This document shows positions 32,824 through 40,592 of a stretch of 42,713 nt of DNA, one piece after another; position 1 is the stretch's first letter, and the number at the start of each line of letters is the position of its first letter. The DNA lies in contig CABPWH010000010.1 of NCBI GenBank assembly GCA_902461085.1, positions 1 to 42,713 of the forward strand. The letters are read 5' to 3'. The DNA is from an uncultured Collinsella sp. Lineage in GTDB: Bacteria > Actinomycetota > Coriobacteriia > Coriobacteriales > Coriobacteriaceae. Below the pieces are notes generated by a model that was not told the origin of the DNA, did no database searches, and saw only the letters and a program-made list of their open reading frames with translations. Both the position numbers and the translations under genes were made by a program.

Positions 32824-34350
32824 ATGGAATCGACTGATGTACTGGTAATTGGATCTGGCATTGCGGGCCTTTGTGCCGCCATCGAAGCGGCACGCACGGG
32901 TGCAACCGTCACTGTGGCAAGCGCCGGCAAGACCATGAGTGGATCGAGCTTCTTCCCGGGTACCTGGGGCCTCGGCCTCATCGGTCCCGTCGACGAAGAC
33001 GACGAGCAGGACCTCATCGACACCATCCTGGCCGTCGGCGGCGGCGTTGCCGACCCCGAACTCGTCCAAACGTTCGTCCACGGCATTCCCCAAGCGATTG
33101 ACTGGCTCGAGCAAGACCTGGGCGTTGAGCTCCAGCGTCCGCAAAGCGCCAAGAGTGCTCAACAAAAGCAATTTATCCCCTGCTTTGACCACAAGACGCG
33201 CATGTGGCGCGGCCTCACCCGCAAGCCCCTTGAGGACGCTCTGACGACCTGGATCGAGTCGCTCGGCATTCGCCTGCTCCCCCGCCATGAGCTTATCGAC
33301 CTTGTTGAGGACACGAACGGCAGAATAACCGGAACCGTACTCTACGACCTTACCGAAAATCGAATCGTGCCCTTTGCTGCCAAGGCCACGATCATCGCAG
33401 CCGGTGGCACAGGCGGCCTGTTCGAGCGCAGCCTTACGTCGGCTGATGTGCTCAGCTCCTCGCAGGCCATCGCACTGGCGCACGGCGCAACACTTACTAA
33501 TATAGAGTTCATGCAGATGATGCCTGGCTTCATCGAGCCCAGGCGTAACTTGGTCTTCAACGAGAAAACCTGGCGCTACGTGCATGTAGACCAGCCGGTA
33601 GATATTGCCGACGACAAGCTGGACGACCTGCTCGAGCAGCGCTCTGGATATGGTCCCTTCACGTCACGCTTGGCCTCCCGCGCTATCGATCTCGTCATCG
33701 AACAGGCAGGTGCCGAAGGCCTGGCACTCCACTACGACTTCCCCCGCGAGGATGTCCCAGAGTTTGTGCAGACCTTTGCCACCTGGCTGCAAGACGAGCA
33801 CGGCATCGCGCCGACCGACGAGATGCGCGTTGCGATGTATGCCCACGCCGCTAACGGCGGCATCAAGATCGATAAGACCGCGCACACGGGCGTTGAGGGC
33901 CTCTACGCTTGCGGCGAGGCGACAGGCGGCATGCACGGCGCCGACCGCATTGGTGGCTTGTCAAGCGCCAACGGCATCGTATTCGGACGTATCGCGGGCG
34001 CATCGGCAGCCCTCACAGCGCAGAAAGAGCCTGAAGCGGCCCTGAAGACGGATATCACCCTCTCCCAGTACGGCATTGCCACAACAGATGCCGATCGCCT
34101 GACACACAGCCTTAGGCACACGATGAGCACCTATTGCATGATCAACAGGACCGAAACAGGCCTATCCGAGGCCCTGCAACAGCTTGAAAGCCTGCAAGAC
34201 AAGGCCATGGCGCTGAGCAAGCCGCATGCCGATGACAGCGAGATCGCAGCCCTCGCCCGCCTGCAATCGCAGATTCGACTAGCACAGGAAATGGTCAAAG
34301 CCATGCGCAAGCGAACTGAAAGCTTAGGTTCGCACTATCGAGCAGACTAA
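32824..34350 (+). CDS. FAD-dependent oxidoreductase, fumarate reductase / L-aspartate oxidase-like
   Basis: 508 residues from ATG at 32824, with GAAAGGA upstream. The N-terminal dinucleotide fold (VLVIGSGIAGLCAAIEAARTG), TIIAAGGTGGLF, and ANGGIKIDKTAHTGVEGLYACGEATGGMHGADRIGG are the FAD-binding and active-site blocks of the succinate dehydrogenase/fumarate reductase flavoprotein family that includes NadB. The helical C-terminus ends in RTESLGSHYRAD, the usual ending of that family. No signal peptide, haem domain or neighbouring iron-sulfur subunit is present, so it acts as a soluble enzyme. It could be an aspartate oxidase, a soluble fumarate reductase or a relative acting on another unsaturated acid; no nadA or nadC lies beside it. 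It stands alone between a terminator and dinD. Confidence 0.75.
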   Translation: MESTDVLVIGSGIAGLCAAIEAARTGATVTVASAGKTMSGSSFFPGTWGLGLIGPVDEDDEQDLIDTILAVGGGVADPELVQTFVHGIPQAIDWLEQDLGVELQRPQSAKSAQQKQFIPCFDHKTRMWRGLTRKPLEDALTTWIESLGIRLLPRHELIDLVEDTNGRITGTVLYDLTENRIVPFAAKATIIAAGGTGGLFERSLTSADVLSSSQAIALAHGATLTNIEFMQMMPGFIEPRRNLVFNEKTWRYVHVDQPVDIADDKLDDLLEQRSGYGPFTSRLASRAIDLVIEQAGAEGLALHYDFPREDVPEFVQTFATWLQDEHGIAPTDEMRVAMYAHAANGGIKIDKTAHTGVEGLYACGEATGGMHGADRIGGLSSANGIVFGRIAGASAALTAQKEPEAALKTDITLSQYGIATTDADRLTHSLRHTMSTYCMINRTETGLSEALQQLESLQDKAMALSKPHADDSEIAALARLQSQIRLAQEMVKAMRKRTESLGSHYRAD

Positions 34351-34511
34351 GCCGAGCACCCCTCCAGAGCAGAACACAACTTCTCGATATTAATGGGTCC
34401 CGTGAGCTCAAAGCGACACAGGGCCCATTCGTGTCCGCGCGGGCAAATATACTCATTCTGAATACGGAGTCGACATAGTCCACGTAGACAAACGAACAGA
34501 AAGGAAGAGAT
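34351..34511. other. Intergenic region with imperfect hairpin
   Basis: AATGGGTCCC (from about 34391) can pair with GGGCCCATT (ending about 34428) with one bulged base; no T-run follows, so its role as terminator of the flavoprotein gene is doubtful. I looked for a LexA-type palindrome before dinD and saw none that was convincing. Confidence 0.3.
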
Positions 34512-35372
34512 ATGGACAGCAGGGATATCGAGAAATGGCGTGTCGAACTTGACAGCTACGCCCATGTAGAAGACGGCGTTGAGTATTGGCTCGCACGCGA
34601 TTTAATGGAACCCCTCGGATACACCCAATGGCGTAATTTTGAGACTGCAGTTAAGAGATCCATGGCATCGTGTGACACCAATAAAATGCCTGTTGCCGCC
34701 CATTTTGCTGAGGCCAGCAAAATGGTAGATGCCGGCATCGCCAAACGAGCCGTAAAAGACTACAAGCTGACGCGCTACGCATGCTATTTAATCGCCCAAA
34801 ACGGAGACCCAAACAAGCCCGAAATCGCACTCGCACAGGCGTACTTCGCCGTGCAGACACGGCGTCAGGAGCTCATAGAGCAGCGCTTCGCAGAGATTCA
34901 GCGCTTGCAGGCGCGCCACTCGCTATCCGATTCAGAGAAACAGCTCTCGGGCATTGCGTTCAAACGAGGCGTGGACTCCAAAGGATTCGCGATCATCAAG
35001 TCGAAGGGCGATGAGGCGTTATTCGGCGGCAGAAGCACGGCGGACATGAAGCGGCAGCTTGGTGTGCCCAAGAGTGCTGCATTGGCGGACAAGCTAGCCG
35101 ATGTTCTCATCAAAGCAAAGGACCTCACGAACTCGATGACGGCCTTCAACGCCGAGGAACACGACTTGTACGGTCTGGACCAGATCAAACAAGAACACGT
35201 CGAGAACAACACGAGCGTGCGTGGCAGCCTCATCGACCGCGGAATTGTTCCCGAGAACCTACCGCCTGCCGAGGATACAAAAAAGCTCGAGCGTCGCGTG
35301 AAGGCAGACGAGAAGAAACTCAAGGAGGGTACTGACGGTTTCACCGATCCCCAGGGTAGACTCAATCTGTGA
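34512..35372 (+). CDS. dinD: DNA-damage-inducible protein D
   Basis: 286 residues; AAGGAAGAG lies five bases before the ATG. The N-terminus (GVEYWLARDLMEPLGYTQWRNFETAVKRSM) is a BRO-like domain, followed by RYACYLIAQNGDPNKPEIALAQAYFAVQTRRQEL and SDSEKQLSGIAFKRGVDSKGFAIIKSKGDEALFGG, all as in DinD. E. coli DinD is an SOS protein that acts on RecA filaments; whether this one is SOS-controlled cannot be seen here. Homologues are often on mobile or accessory DNA. It sits directly against a duplicated tRNA-Lys segment, and its stop codon is six bases from the first repeat, so it may have been carried in with an integrated element. Confidence 0.88.
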   Translation: MDSRDIEKWRVELDSYAHVEDGVEYWLARDLMEPLGYTQWRNFETAVKRSMASCDTNKMPVAAHFAEASKMVDAGIAKRAVKDYKLTRYACYLIAQNGDPNKPEIALAQAYFAVQTRRQELIEQRFAEIQRLQARHSLSDSEKQLSGIAFKRGVDSKGFAIIKSKGDEALFGGRSTADMKRQLGVPKSAALADKLADVLIKAKDLTNSMTAFNAEEHDLYGLDQIKQEHVENNTSVRGSLIDRGIVPENLPPAEDTKKLERRVKADEKKLKEGTDGFTDPQGRLNL

Positions 35373-35415
35373 AAGCGGCCGCGCCCTTTCGGGTTCGACC
35401 CCATGCGAGGTTAAC

Positions 35416-35446
35416 AAAAAAGCGACCAGCCTAAGCCAGTCGCTTT
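35416..35446 (-). terminator. Terminator-like hairpin after the partial tRNA-Lys copy
   Basis: On the minus strand AAAGCGAC (35446-35439) pairs with GTCGCTTT (35426-35419), with further GC pairs inside, followed by TTTTTT then G. It lies after the 20-base tRNA-Lys remnant at 35456-35475. Confidence 0.7.
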
Positions 35447-35592
35447 AACATGCTTTGGTGGGCCGTCAGGGGGTCAGCCTGCTGCGCAGGTGGCCGCTGC
35501 GGCGCCAAGGCGCCTTGCGTGCTGCACTAGCAAACGCTTACGCGTTTTCTCAGCTCCGCGCCCTTTCGGGTTCGACCCCATGCGAGCTCAAC

Positions 35593-35625
35593 AAAAAAAG
35601 ACGGCCAACTTTCGTTGACCGTCTT
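35593..35625 (-). terminator. Terminator of the tRNA cluster
   Basis: On the minus strand a 12-bp stem with one wobble pair (35614-35625 with 35598-35609, GAAA tetraloop) is followed by TTTTTTTG. It lies 10 bases after the 3' end of tRNA-Lys. Confidence 0.9.
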
Positions 35626-35634
35626 AACATGCTT

Positions 35635-35710
35635 TGGTGGGCCGTCAGGGGGTCGAACCCTGGACCTTGGGATTAAGAGTCCCCTGCTCTACCAACTGAG
35701 CTAACGACCC
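35635..35710 (-). tRNA. tRNA-Lys (anticodon CTT)
   Basis: 76 bases including encoded CCA. The acceptor stem GGGTCGT pairs with ACGGCCC, the D-arm reads AGCTCAGTTGGTAGAGC, the anticodon loop CTCTTAA gives anticodon CTT, and the T-arm reads CAGGGTTCGAACCCTG. It is identical to the second copy upstream. Confidence 0.97.
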
Positions 35711-35753
35711 AAAGCTAAAGTTCGTTGTGGCGGACTTTAGAGGAGATATCGTG

Positions 35754-35829
35754 TGGTGGGCCGTCAGGGGGTCGAACCCTGGACCTTGGGATTAAGAGTC
35801 CCCTGCTCTACCAACTGAGCTAACGACCC
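35754..35829 (-). tRNA. tRNA-Lys (anticodon CTT), second copy
   Basis: 76 bases including CCA, identical over its full length to the gene at 35635-35710. The 43-base spacer between them is unique. They are probably one transcript with tRNA-His. Confidence 0.97.
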
Positions 35830-35851
35830 GATATCAACACGAAGCAAGAAC

Positions 35852-35929
35852 TGGGGTGGGTAAAGGGACTCGAACCCTCGACCTACGGGACCACAACCCG
35901 TCGCTCTAGCCAACTGAGCTACACCCACC
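35852..35929 (-). tRNA. tRNA-His (anticodon GTG)
   Basis: 78 bases including the extra G at position -1 (35929) and encoded CCA. The acceptor stem GTGGGTG pairs with TACCCAC, the loop TTGTGGT gives anticodon GTG, the discriminator base is C opposite G-1 as histidyl-tRNA synthetase requires, and the T-arm reads GAGGGTTCGAGTCCCTT. Confidence 0.96.
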
Positions 35930-36094
35930 GTGTCCTGTGCGCTTCGCGCTCGACTATTATTGCAAGGAACGCCACGCGATGCAAGCCCCAATTTTCAAGA
36001 ATTTTGAAAAGAGTTTTTCGAGACCATTTCGAGCAAATCCCACCGGTTTCATGGGAGTAAACTTGCCCCACTGCAAATCCTCGAAAGGACCGTC

Positions 36095-37276
36095 ATGAAA
36101 GAACTCTCCAACCGCACGGCAAGATTTACCGATTCGGTCATCCGCCGCATGACACGCATCTCCAATAAGTATGGCGCTGTCAATCTCTCGCAGGGCTTCC
36201 CTGACTTCGATCCCCCAGCGCAGCTGCTCGATAGCCTCAGCGCCATCGCCAGCGACCCCAAGCCGCTCTATCACCAGTACTCCATCACCTGGGGCTCCCA
36301 GGCCATGCGCGAGGCGCTCGCCGCCAAACAGGAGCACTTTATGGGCATGCCGGTGAACCCCAACGAGAATATCGTAGTCACCTGCGGCTCCACCGAGGCC
36401 ATGATGGCCGCCATGATGACGGTCACCAACCCCGGCGACAAGGTCGTCATCTTCTCGCCGTTCTACGAGAACTACGGCGCCGACACGATCCTTTCGGGTG
36501 CCGAGCCCATCTATGTGCCGCTCAACCCGCCCACATTCGACTTTGACCGCGAGACACTCGAGGCGGCCTTCCGCGACAACGACCCCAAGGCCATCGTCCT
36601 GTGCAACCCTTCCAACCCTTGCGGCAAGGTCTTTACACGCGATGAGCTCACCTTTATCGCCGACCTCTGCAAAAAGTACGACACCTACTGCATCACCGAC
36701 GAGGTCTACGAGCACATCGTCTACGCGCCCCACGAGCACGTCTATATGGCCACGCTGCCCGGCATGTTTGAGCGCACCATCGGCTGCAGCTCGCTGTCCA
36801 AGACCTACTCCATCACCGGCTGGCGTCTGGGCTACACTATCGCCCCGGCCCAGATCACCGAGCGCATCAAGAAGGTCCACGACTTCCTCACCGTGGGCGC
36901 CGCCGCTCCCCTGCAGGAAGCCGTCGTCACCGCCCTCAAATTCGACGACAGCTATTACGATGAGGTCCTCGACCTCTACACCGCCAAACGCGACCTGTTC
37001 TGCCAGGGACTCGACAGCATCGGTCTTGAGCATAACGTGCCGCAGGGCGCCTACTACGTCATGCTGGACATCTCTGAGTTTGGCTACGACAGCGACCTCG
37101 AGTTCTGCGAGGACCTGGCCTCAAAGGTGGGCGTGGGCGCCGTGCCCGGCTCGAGCTTCTTCCGCGAGCCCGTCAACCATCTGATTCGTTTCCACTTTGC
37201 CAAGCGTGACGAGACGCTTAACGCGGCGCTGGAGAACCTCAAGTCCCTGCGTGATAAAATCAAACCGCGCGGGTAA
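36095..37276 (+). CDS. PLP-dependent class I/II aminotransferase
   Basis: 393 residues; CGAAAGGA lies five bases before the ATG. LSQGFPDFDPP, YSITWGSQAMREALA, NPSNPCGKVFTRDEL, ITDEVYEHIVY and SLSKTYSITGWRLGY, with the PLP-binding Lys in SLSKT, show a fold-type I aspartate-aminotransferase-like enzyme. It is closest in feel to the kynurenine aminotransferase/methionine aminotransferase group (YbdL/KYAT). It transfers an amino group between an amino acid and a 2-oxoacid in the cytosol. Exact substrate unknown. It is a single-gene unit with its own terminator. Confidence 0.9.
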   Translation: MKELSNRTARFTDSVIRRMTRISNKYGAVNLSQGFPDFDPPAQLLDSLSAIASDPKPLYHQYSITWGSQAMREALAAKQEHFMGMPVNPNENIVVTCGSTEAMMAAMMTVTNPGDKVVIFSPFYENYGADTILSGAEPIYVPLNPPTFDFDRETLEAAFRDNDPKAIVLCNPSNPCGKVFTRDELTFIADLCKKYDTYCITDEVYEHIVYAPHEHVYMATLPGMFERTIGCSSLSKTYSITGWRLGYTIAPAQITERIKKVHDFLTVGAAAPLQEAVVTALKFDDSYYDEVLDLYTAKRDLFCQGLDSIGLEHNVPQGAYYVMLDISEFGYDSDLEFCEDLASKVGVGAVPGSSFFREPVNHLIRFHFAKRDETLNAALENLKSLRDKIKPRG

Positions 37277-37305
37277 GGACGGCCCGGCAACTAAAGCAAC
37301 CAAAT

Positions 37306-37344
37306 AAGCCCCGCACCGCCAGCCGAGTTGCGGGGCTTCTTTTT
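37306..37344 (+). terminator. Terminator of the aminotransferase gene
   Basis: A perfect 10-bp stem (37306-37315 with 37329-37338, loop of 13) followed by CTTTTT. Confidence 0.88.
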
Positions 37345-37417
37345 ATAGCGCCTTCTTAATTTGTTTAGAGCGTTATACTTTAGCCATGGAGCAACTCGTC
37401 CCAGAGAGAGGAATATT

Positions 37418-38308
37418 ATGGCAGAGCAGCAGCTTATCGGAGCGCTCGAGGCCGGCGGCACCAAGATGGTCTGCGCCACGGGCTATGCAGACGGCACGGT
37501 CCTGGAGCGTGAGCAGATCGCGACCACGACCCCGCAGGAGACCGTCGAGGCCGTCAACGCGTGGTTTGCCGACAAGGGCATCGCCGCGCTGGGCATCGGC
37601 GCCTTTGGCCCTACTGCAGTCAACCCTGCCTCGCCCCAATACGGCAAGATCCTGGAGACGCCCAAAACGGCATGGCGCTACTTTGACCTGCTGGGTACTA
37701 TCCAAAACGAGCTCAATATCCCCTGCGGCTACGACACCGACGTCAACGTCGCCTGCCTGGGCGAGGTCACCTTTGGTTGCGCCAAGGGCCTCACCGATGT
37801 GGTCTACCTGACCATCGGTACCGGCGTGGGCGCCGGCGTGCTCTCGGGCGGTAAGCTCGTGCACGGCATGATGCATCCCGAGGCTGGCCACATCCTGGTC
37901 ATGCGTGACCCGCGCGACACCATTGGCGAGCACAGCGCCTGCCCCTTCCACGACAACTGTCTCGAGGGCCTCATCGCCGGCCCCGGCGTTAAAAAGCGCT
38001 GGGATGGCAAGAGCGCCGGAGACATGGCCGATGACCCGGAGGCCATGGACCTGCTCGCAGGCTATCTGGCACAGGCGCTCATGACCTACACGCTGTGCTA
38101 CGCGCCGCAAAAGATCATCATCGGCGGCGGCGTGGCCGACCACACCCCCATCGTGCCGCTCGCGCGCAAAAAGTGCGCCGAGATGCTCAACGGCTATATC
38201 GTCACGCCCGAGGTCAACGACATCGATAACTACATCGTCAACAACAGCCTCGAGGGCAAGCAGGGCATCATGGGCTGCCTGGCCCTGGGCGCACAGGCGC
38301 TTCAGTAG
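37418..38308 (+). CDS. ROK-family sugar kinase, fructokinase-like
   Basis: 296 residues from ATG at 37418 with GAGAGAGGAA upstream. GALEAGGTKMVCA is the ATP-binding phosphate-1 motif, YDTDVNVACLGEVTFGCAKG the ROK segment holding the catalytic Asp, and TIGTGVGAGVLSGGKLVHG the phosphate-2 motif. HPEAGHILV followed by CPFHDNCLEGLIAGPG supplies the His and Cys residues that bind structural zinc. This zinc-cluster version (ECxxHxxCLEG-like) is typical of ScrK/GmuE fructokinases, which phosphorylate fructose at C6; mannose or glucose are alternatives. No sugar transporter lies beside it. It ends at a bidirectional terminator shared with the VanZ-like gene. Confidence 0.87.
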   Translation: MAEQQLIGALEAGGTKMVCATGYADGTVLEREQIATTTPQETVEAVNAWFADKGIAALGIGAFGPTAVNPASPQYGKILETPKTAWRYFDLLGTIQNELNIPCGYDTDVNVACLGEVTFGCAKGLTDVVYLTIGTGVGAGVLSGGKLVHGMMHPEAGHILVMRDPRDTIGEHSACPFHDNCLEGLIAGPGVKKRWDGKSAGDMADDPEAMDLLAGYLAQALMTYTLCYAPQKIIIGGGVADHTPIVPLARKKCAEMLNGYIVTPEVNDIDNYIVNNSLEGKQGIMGCLALGAQALQ

Positions 38309-38391
38309 CAGACGCACCCACAGGGCGTGGCGCGCTCGGCAAATCCGACCTACGGAACGACGCCACCACGCCCCATATAAGCCCTCAAATA

Positions 38392-38436
38392 AAAAAGGCC
38401 GCCTAGGACCAAGCATACGTCCTAGGCGGCCTTTTT
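38392..38436. terminator. Bidirectional terminator overlapping the VanZ-like gene end
   Basis: A perfect 18-bp inverted repeat (38392-38409 with 38419-38436) with A5 on one side and T5 on the other serves both convergent genes. The right arm lies partly inside the VanZ-like gene: it encodes its last four residues (KKAA) and includes its TAG stop at 38422-38424. Confidence 0.9.
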
Positions 38437-38871
38437 GGCACATATGAGCGATCGTAGTAGATATCGGAGCACAACGCCCGTTGCCGCTCCACAGCAGTCG
38501 ATCATCACATCGGTGATCATGCCGGCGCGTCCCGGCACAAAGAGCTGAATCGTCTCGTCGATCGAAGGAATCAGCAGCAGGAACACCGCCGTGGGCAGCA
38601 GCACGTCAAAGGTGCGCCGGCCCTCAAAATCAAAGGCGTGCGTTGCCAAGATGCCGAGCACCATATACTCGGTAAAATGCGCGCACTTGCGAACAACAAA
38701 GTTGGTCACCCATTCATATGGAAGTCCCACGCCGTGCAGGAAACCGCGGATAGCTTCCATGACCGTTAGGCTCAGCGAGCCCGACCCCGAGCCGGGAACC
38801 AGCGAATTGCCCCAGATCAAGACCGCCATCAGGCAGGTCACGACCGCCCATTTTCGATTGATCTTAACCAT
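38422..38871 (-). CDS. VanZ-like family membrane protein
   Basis: 149 residues with about four membrane segments. The family blocks are present: IWGNSLVPG near the N-terminus, VRKCAHFTEYMVLG with the conserved Lys-x-x-His-Phe-x-Glu-Tyr, PSIDETIQLFVPGR with Asp-Glu-x-x-Gln, and DVMIDCCGAATGVVL. VanZ-like proteins are associated with low-level teicoplanin resistance, but most chromosomal members have no proven role. A GGAGG about 12 bases upstream lies in the end of the preceding gene, whose stop codon is only 7 bases before this ATG, so the two genes form one unit. Confidence 0.88.
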   Translation of the reverse strand: MVKINRKWAVVTCLMAVLIWGNSLVPGSGSGSLSLTVMEAIRGFLHGVGLPYEWVTNFVVRKCAHFTEYMVLGILATHAFDFEGRRTFDVLLPTAVFLLLIPSIDETIQLFVPGRAGMITDVMIDCCGAATGVVLRYLLRSLICAKKAA

Positions 38872-38878
38872 GCAGAAG

Positions 38879-40279
38879 TTATGCCTCCGCGCGGAGCGGC
38901 GCGAAGCTGGCGGTACCGCCCTCGATAACGCTCAGGTAGGCACGGCCCGTACGCTTGGCGGTAGAGGACTGCAGGCGCTCGATCTCCTCCTCGAGGATCT
39001 GATTGACGCGCTCGTGACGACGGTTTTCCATAATGCCGGCGGCAATAGCCTCGGCCCGCTCGATGCTCTCGCGCGAGATACGGGCAGTATCCTCGGGGAA
39101 CACAGCGCTGTGACGGCCGACATAGGCGGGGGCAGCAGGCTGAGGGGCAGCGACGGGAGCGGGGGCTGCAACAGGAGCAGGCTCGTCAATCTCATCCAGA
39201 ATCGCGGTGGCGGCGGCCCACATGTCCTCGTGGCCCGAGTAATCAGCCATGGGGACATCAACCTCGAGCGAGGCGTCCGGAAGGTCGCCGGTGTCGATGC
39301 GATCTTGGGCATCAATCGATGCGGTGATGGCTGCAGGCTCATCGAGGTCATCGAGATCGATGTCCGCGGCACCGGAGATGATAGGCATGCTGGCGAGGTT
39401 TACATTGTACGGCGCAGCCTCAGCCGCCTGCTGCTGGGCAGGAGCGCCCCACAGCGAGCTTTCGGCGGCACGGCGGGCGGCAACGGCCTCCTCGTCCGCG
39501 GCCATGGCTTCATCAACGTACGAATTGTCGGCAGAAGCGTTCGCGTCCGCCGAGGTAGCGCTGTAGGCGTTATTGGCTGCCGCGTTGGCGACGAGTGCCA
39601 CGAAAGCCGCCGTGCTGCCCGCAGGGGCGGCCTGGGAGCCAGACACGGCGCGTGCCGCGGCGGCGATGTCGTCGCGATTGAAGGAGCCGGTCTGCCCGCC
39701 GTTGGTGAGCTCGTCGATGGCGACTTGATAGACGTCGCGCGAGTGTGCAGGGTCGCAGCTCACCGGCGAATCGTCGTCAAGCATACTGTCGATCATGGAC
39801 CAAGCCTCGTCCTCGTCCATAGCATCTGCGGCTCGAGCGATGGTAGGGACACCATCATCGGCATGACGGCGCTGGAACGCACCAGTCAGGCCGGAAAGGA
39901 ATGCCGAGGTAGACTGCTCCGCCTGAGCCTGAGAATCAGAAGCCGCAGCGTAAGGAGTCGCATCCTGCTGCTGAGCTGAAATCGAGGCGGTCTTGAACTC
40001 GCTTTGATGCTGATTGAGATTGGCGGCACCGCCCATGGCATCGGGCTGGAACAGACGCTCTTCACGCTGCGCACGATACTCGGAGATACCCAGCGAGGCG
40101 GCATAGATGCCCACGCCCGCCACCGCGCCCACGGCGAAGGGAACCGCACCCGCCACGACCGTCTCGTTCACAGACGAAAACGGCAGCGTCGCGGCATACA
40201 TAACCACGGGAGCGGCAAGGCCGATCCCGCACGAAAGTCCGGCAAGGACTGCTCGTTGTGTTGCATCAGAAGAAGCCAT
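38879..40279 (-). CDS. Membrane-anchored protein with long acidic disordered region, function unknown
   Basis: 466 residues from ATG at 40279 with GGGGAG six bases upstream; an in-frame TTG at 40306 is unlikely. Two hydrophobic segments near residues 12-35 and 41-65 form a membrane hairpin. The next roughly 320 residues are rich in Ala, Asp, Ser and Gln and look disordered. The last 70 residues (ESIERAEAIAAGIMENRRHERVNQILEEEIERLQ) are a predicted coiled coil, ending with RAYLSVIEGGTASFAPLRA. I recognise no enzyme family. The structure suggests a scaffold or adaptor at the inner face of the membrane. It is co-transcribed with the VanZ-like gene and lies next to rho. Confidence 0.7.
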   Translation of the reverse strand: MASSDATQRAVLAGLSCGIGLAAPVVMYAATLPFSSVNETVVAGAVPFAVGAVAGVGIYAASLGISEYRAQREERLFQPDAMGGAANLNQHQSEFKTASISAQQQDATPYAAASDSQAQAEQSTSAFLSGLTGAFQRRHADDGVPTIARAADAMDEDEAWSMIDSMLDDDSPVSCDPAHSRDVYQVAIDELTNGGQTGSFNRDDIAAAARAVSGSQAAPAGSTAAFVALVANAAANNAYSATSADANASADNSYVDEAMAADEEAVAARRAAESSLWGAPAQQQAAEAAPYNVNLASMPIISGAADIDLDDLDEPAAITASIDAQDRIDTGDLPDASLEVDVPMADYSGHEDMWAAATAILDEIDEPAPVAAPAPVAAPQPAAPAYVGRHSAVFPEDTARISRESIERAEAIAAGIMENRRHERVNQILEEEIERLQSSTAKRTGRAYLSVIEGGTASFAPLRAEA

Positions 40280-40524
40280 GAGCTCTCCCCATCTTCCAGC
40301 ACCCAAATCGCATCATTCAGTTGGCTGCGCGAGAGAAGATGAAGCGGGGCTATGCCCCAAAGCAACGGTATATGGTTCGTTTCATCTGCGTTATCCGTCG
40401 CGAAGCTTAAAAGCTATTATGCGAAACCGCCCTGTCGATTGCAAGCGACGATGTCGGATTGAAACGGGAAACCTGCTGCTTGCCAGTCTTATGGTCAAAA
40501 AAAAGCGCGGAGCGGCGATATAGA

Positions 40525-40555
40525 AAAGGGCCGAGGCTCAAAGCCCCGACCCTTT
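40525..40555 (-). terminator. Hairpin terminator after rho
   Basis: On the minus strand a 14-bp stem with two wobble pairs (40542-40555 with 40525-40538, loop of 3) followed by TCTATAT. It lies 38 bases after the rho stop codon. The U-tract is weak. Confidence 0.65.
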
Positions 40556-40592
40556 ATTGCATTGATGACTATCGCTGCGAGTGGATGACAAC

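Larger units (their letters stand above)
35379..35654. repeat. Tandem repeat of tRNA-Lys 3' flank (offset about 178 bp)
   Basis: Two pairs of long identical segments share nearly the same offset. The first is a 31-bp segment at 35379-35409 and 35556-35586 (contains CCCTTTCGGGTTCGACCCC). The second is a 31-bp segment at 35445-35475 and 35624-35654 (contains CATGCTTTGGTGGGCCGTC). The second is the 3' end of tRNA-Lys with its CCA. Each unit also carries an A-run plus hairpin, but the hairpin sequences differ between units. About 80 bases of unrelated sequence with small hairpins lie between the units (35476-35555). The pattern suggests a scar of site-specific integration or unequal recombination at the tRNA. 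Confidence 0.75.

Noticed and set aside
34436..34511. LexA box upstream of dinD
   Set aside because: GAAC occurs in CGAACAG near 34492, but no matching GTTC half lies at LexA spacing.
35455..35676. 73-codon plus-strand frame
   Set aside because: It runs through the repeat and antisense to tRNA-Lys; the ending RGSNPGPWD is a well-known spurious translation of a tRNA.
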